DNA of 64,000 bases, taken from assembly GCF_000739555.1 (NCBI RefSeq), contig NZ_BBJN01000005.1, forward strand, positions 1-64,000, read 5' to 3'. Source of the stretch: Halolamina rubra. GTDB taxonomy: Archaea > Halobacteriota > Halobacteria > Halobacteriales > Haloferacaceae. A program made the position numbers and the translations under genes. The notes below the pieces were generated by a model. That model made no database searches and had not been told where the DNA came from. It saw only the letters and a program-made list of their open reading frames with translations. Numbering within the stretch: position 1 is the first letter of the stretch; the number at the start of each line of letters is the position of its first letter. Shown one piece after another: positions 61,869 through 64,000 of the stretch.

Positions 61869-62678
61869 ATGGCCAATAACCACCCCGATTCGGCGTGGAC
61901 GACCGCGACCGAGCAGCTGCAGGCGCTCGGGCTGAGCGCCTACGCCGCGCGGACGTTCGTCGCCCTGGTCAGGCTGGGTGACGGCTCCGCGAAGGAGGTC
62001 AGCGAGAACGCCGACGTGCCCCGAACGCGGGTGTACGACGCCGTCGAGGAGCTGGCAGACCTCGGCCTCGTCGACGTCCAGCACTCCTCGCCCAAACGGT
62101 TCTGGGCGGTGTCCACCGAGACCACCGGTCAGCACTTCGACCGCGAGTACAGCCACCGCGTGAACACGCTGACGGACGCGCTCGACCAGCTCTCGACCGG
62201 GACACGGTCGACCGAACAGCGCGGCGTCTGGACGGTCACGGGTCGGGAAACCGTCACCGAACGGATCGACGAGTTCGTCTCGAGCGCCGAGGAGGAGGTC
62301 GTGTACATGACCGTCGACGACCTGCTCACGGAGCGGCTCACCGATAGCCTCGCCGACGCCGCCGACCGCGGCGTCTCGATCCAGCTCGCGGGGATGGCCG
62401 ACGGCACCGAGGGCCACTTCGACGACGCGCTCCCGGAGGCGACGTACTTCGAGTCGATCTGGGACTGGGCGGACACGCCAGCCGGGCGCCTCCTGATGGT
62501 CGACCGCGAGAAGACGCTGGTGAGCGTCCTCGTCGACGACGGCGACGCCCCCTCGCGTGCGGAGACCGCCATCTGGGGCTCCGGGAGCGCCAACGGGCTC
62601 GTCGTGGTCCTCAAGGCGATGTTCGCCTGGCAGCTCGACAGAGACCACGACGATGGGGCGGCCGACAATCGGCGATAG
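61869..62678 (+). CDS. TrmB-family transcription regulator
   Basis: A 269-residue paralog of the previous gene: LQALGLSAYAARTFVALVRLGDGSAKEVSENADVPRTRVYDAVEELADLGLVDV, then EEVVYMTVDDLLTERLTDSLADAADRGVSIQLAG. The sugar-binding C-terminal extension of longer TrmB proteins is absent, so the ligand is unclear. Start at 61869 (MANNHPDSAWTT). The 61600-61868 gap is AT-rich and holds two CGTTCACT copies near 61657 and 61733 that could be operators. Confidence 0.87.
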   Translation: MANNHPDSAWTTATEQLQALGLSAYAARTFVALVRLGDGSAKEVSENADVPRTRVYDAVEELADLGLVDVQHSSPKRFWAVSTETTGQHFDREYSHRVNTLTDALDQLSTGTRSTEQRGVWTVTGRETVTERIDEFVSSAEEEVVYMTVDDLLTERLTDSLADAADRGVSIQLAGMADGTEGHFDDALPEATYFESIWDWADTPAGRLLMVDREKTLVSVLVDDGDAPSRAETAIWGSGSANGLVVVLKAMFAWQLDRDHDDGAADNRR

Positions 62679-62766
62679 AACTTTACTTCCATGAAACGTA
62701 TCTACGAATCAAGCCGGAAAACCGGGCGCCTGGGCCAGCCCTCCGTATGCAGGTGGTGATCGACCG

Positions 62767-63063
62767 ATGAGTGAGGAAAACGAGGACACTCCAACGGCTC
62801 CCGCGCGGGCGGGACGCGACGAGAACACCGTCCAGTACCAGTGGGACGGCGACGCCACGCCGAGCACCGCCGTCGTCGAGGCGGTCGCCGCCACGACGGG
62901 CCGCGAGCCGGAGGCACTCCCGCCGCTGTACGAGTCTGTCGACGCCGAGGCGATCGACGACCTGTTCTCGGACCCCGACGGGACGGTCCGGCTCTCGTTC
63001 GAGTACGCCGGCGTGACGGTGACGCTCCACGCGGACGGCGTCATCAAAGTCTCGCCGCCGTAG
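62767..63063 (+). CDS. HalOD1-type output domain protein
   Basis: A 98-residue protein: VQYQWDGDATPSTAVVEAVAATTGREPEALPPLYESVDAEAIDDLF, then VRLSFEYAGVTVTLHADGVIKV. This is the HalOD1 domain, found alone or at the end of haloarchaeal signalling proteins, role unproven. It lies 89 bases after the TrmB gene. Confidence 0.88.
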   Translation: MSEENEDTPTAPARAGRDENTVQYQWDGDATPSTAVVEAVAATTGREPEALPPLYESVDAEAIDDLFSDPDGTVRLSFEYAGVTVTLHADGVIKVSPP

Positions 63064-63084
63064 CGGCGACGACGGCCGGCCAGC

Positions 63085-63426
63085 TCAACACCCGCAGACG
63101 GAGACGTCCTCCCGCTCCGCCGCGATCCGACAGAGGAGCGACGTGGCCTCGTCGAAGTTCGCCCCCGGACCGACGAGATCCCGACGGGAGTCGAGTTCGA
63201 CGACGTTCACGGCCTCGAGCCGCGGCAGGTGGTTGTGGTGGGCTGCGGTCGCCCACTCCGCGTGGGCCGTGTTCGCGCCGTCGACGCGGAAACACGCCTC
63301 GACGAGCGCCTCGACGGACGTTCGGCCCTCGCTCGTGAGCAGCTGGCCGAGGATCCGTCGTCGCTGACTGTCGGCGAGTAAGGTGAGCAACGTGTCGGTT
63401 GATATCGTCGGTGGTGATAGTGCCAT
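63085..63426 (-). CDS. Small winged-helix regulator (ArsR-like, DUF7344-type)
   Basis: A 113-residue protein: LLTLLADSQRRRILGQLLTSEGRTSVEALVEACF, then AHHNHLPRLEAVNVVELDSRRDLV. This is a short haloarchaeal wHTH protein; it ends in VSVCGC, where the Cys pair might bind metal. A CATAAG box on the minus strand at about 63452 is 26-31 bases before the ATG at 63426 and supports this start over longer frames. Confidence 0.82.
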   Translation of the reverse strand: MALSPPTISTDTLLTLLADSQRRRILGQLLTSEGRTSVEALVEACFRVDGANTAHAEWATAAHHNHLPRLEAVNVVELDSRRDLVGPGANFDEATSLLCRIAAEREDVSVCGC

Positions 63427-63427
63427 T

Positions 63428-63774
63428 CGGGGAGTAACCTGCCGAGGCACACTTATGTGCCTGCTGACAGTTACGGGTTCGCGGGCACCGTGGATACGTC
63501 TGGTGTTCACTCGAATAATCACGCTCCTCGTCGCGACGCCGAGTGGGAGACCCGCCGCGGCCGAGGGGGGCCTGGGCTCGGGGCCTCGACCGCGGCGGGT
63601 CCGCTCGATCCGGAATGCAGGTGGGGCGAGGGGGCGGCGAGGGGGAAGCGCCGCCCCGCTCGTCTGGGTCGGGATCGGGGGCGGAATCGAACCGAGACCG
63701 AACCCGGTCCGGTCGATTCCAGTTCTCCCTTGTGGTGGAACCACTATTGTAAGGGAGTCATTTCGGGGGGTGGA
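63428..63774. other. GC-rich gap, no supported gene
   Basis: Contains only the promoter of the wHTH gene and a GC-rich, G-tract-rich stretch. I see no convincing coding pattern, and a tRNA T-loop-like GGTTCGATT near 63690 has no matching stem. Confidence 0.4.
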
Positions 63775-63927
63775 TCAGTAGTAGTACACCCCGACCTCGT
63801 TCTCGCAGTCCTCACACTGGTGCTCGCCGCCCTGGAGCCGCTGGGTCGTCCCCAGCACGTTCTGGATGTCGTGGGCCGACAGCGGGAGGGCCAGCCGGGA
63901 ACCACAGTGGGGGCATTCGATCTGCAT
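63775..63927 (-). CDS. Small zinc-ribbon protein
   Basis: A 50-residue protein: MQIECPHCGSRLALPLSAHD, then LQGGEHQCEDCENEVGVYYY. Two CxxC pairs (CPHC and CEDC) make one zinc ribbon. Codon pattern and ends are convincing. Function unknown; such micro-proteins are common in haloarchaea. Confidence 0.8.
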   Translation of the reverse strand: MQIECPHCGSRLALPLSAHDIQNVLGTTQRLQGGEHQCEDCENEVGVYYY

Positions 63928-64000
63928 ACCGACGAGAAACGGCGCAGATCCAGTTAGTAAGTCACCCCCTCAACGGTGCTCAGAGCACGATCGAGACCAG

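Noticed and set aside
63670-63720. tRNA gene suggested by GGTTCGATT on the minus strand
   Set aside because: The T-arm stem does not pair and no anticodon or acceptor stem can be drawn.

Overview
This 64 kb window is chromosomal DNA of a halophilic archaeon. The proteins are strongly acidic (Asp/Glu rich), the DNA is very GC rich, secreted proteins carry twin-arginine signals, and most genes have a TATA-like box 24-32 bases ahead of the start codon with no Shine-Dalgarno sequence, as expected for leaderless haloarchaeal transcripts. An Orc1/Cdc6 replication initiator, TrmB and HalOD1 proteins, DUF211, a DUF7563-type zinc finger and duplicated universal stress proteins fit the same picture. 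I cannot name the genus.

1-29.4 kb is a peptide and amino-acid scavenging island. It holds two complete Dpp/Opp-type ABC transporters: 6054-11820 on + and 20326-14287 on -, each ordered binding protein, permease, permease, ATPase, ATPase. Interleaved are five paralogous M28-like peptidases, an M32 carboxypeptidase, an amidase, two Asp/Glu/hydantoin racemase-family enzymes, an enolase-superfamily enzyme of the muconate-lactonizing/dipeptide-epimerase type, a zinc-type alcohol dehydrogenase and an LLM flavin oxidoreductase. The likely job is import of small peptides or amides, hydrolysis inside the cell, and epimerisation of unusual stereoisomers. The first transporter's binding protein appears to be circularly permuted, and all five M28 paralogs lack the usual Glu-Glu pair.

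29.4-33.8 kb is a recombination-associated, less GC-rich stretch. It contains a 9-bp-period GTAGCT repeat array, a tyrosine recombinase with a perfect 13-6-13 bp inverted repeat in front of it, a frameshifted Tat-secreted protein, and the decayed end of a DDE transposase.

33.8-52 kb is mostly housekeeping and stress genes: two SLC13-type anion transporters (one with TrkA-C-like domains), a hydrolase, a wHTH/TumE-like pair, YjbQ, a flavin-binding protein, an MBL-fold hydrolase, CBS proteins (one joined to a ribosome-hibernation-like domain), Hsp20, a phosphoribosyltransferase, a P1B metal ATPase, three Usp proteins, and a DUF211-VIT pair.

52.2-54.3 kb looks like a replication origin. Eight copies of a GCGGACANNGTGGNG-type box flank an orc1/cdc6 gene, with an AT-rich segment among them. 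54.4-64 kb carries small zinc-finger proteins, an Mrr-like protein, a FemAB-like transferase and phosphodiesterase pair, a Tat-exported beta-helix protein with a Thr/Asp linker, two divergent TrmB regulators, a HalOD1 protein and a wHTH regulator.

Three otherwise intact genes (near 14464, 32775 and 40190) each break at a single missing base in a G/C-rich spot. This looks more like sequencing error than decay.
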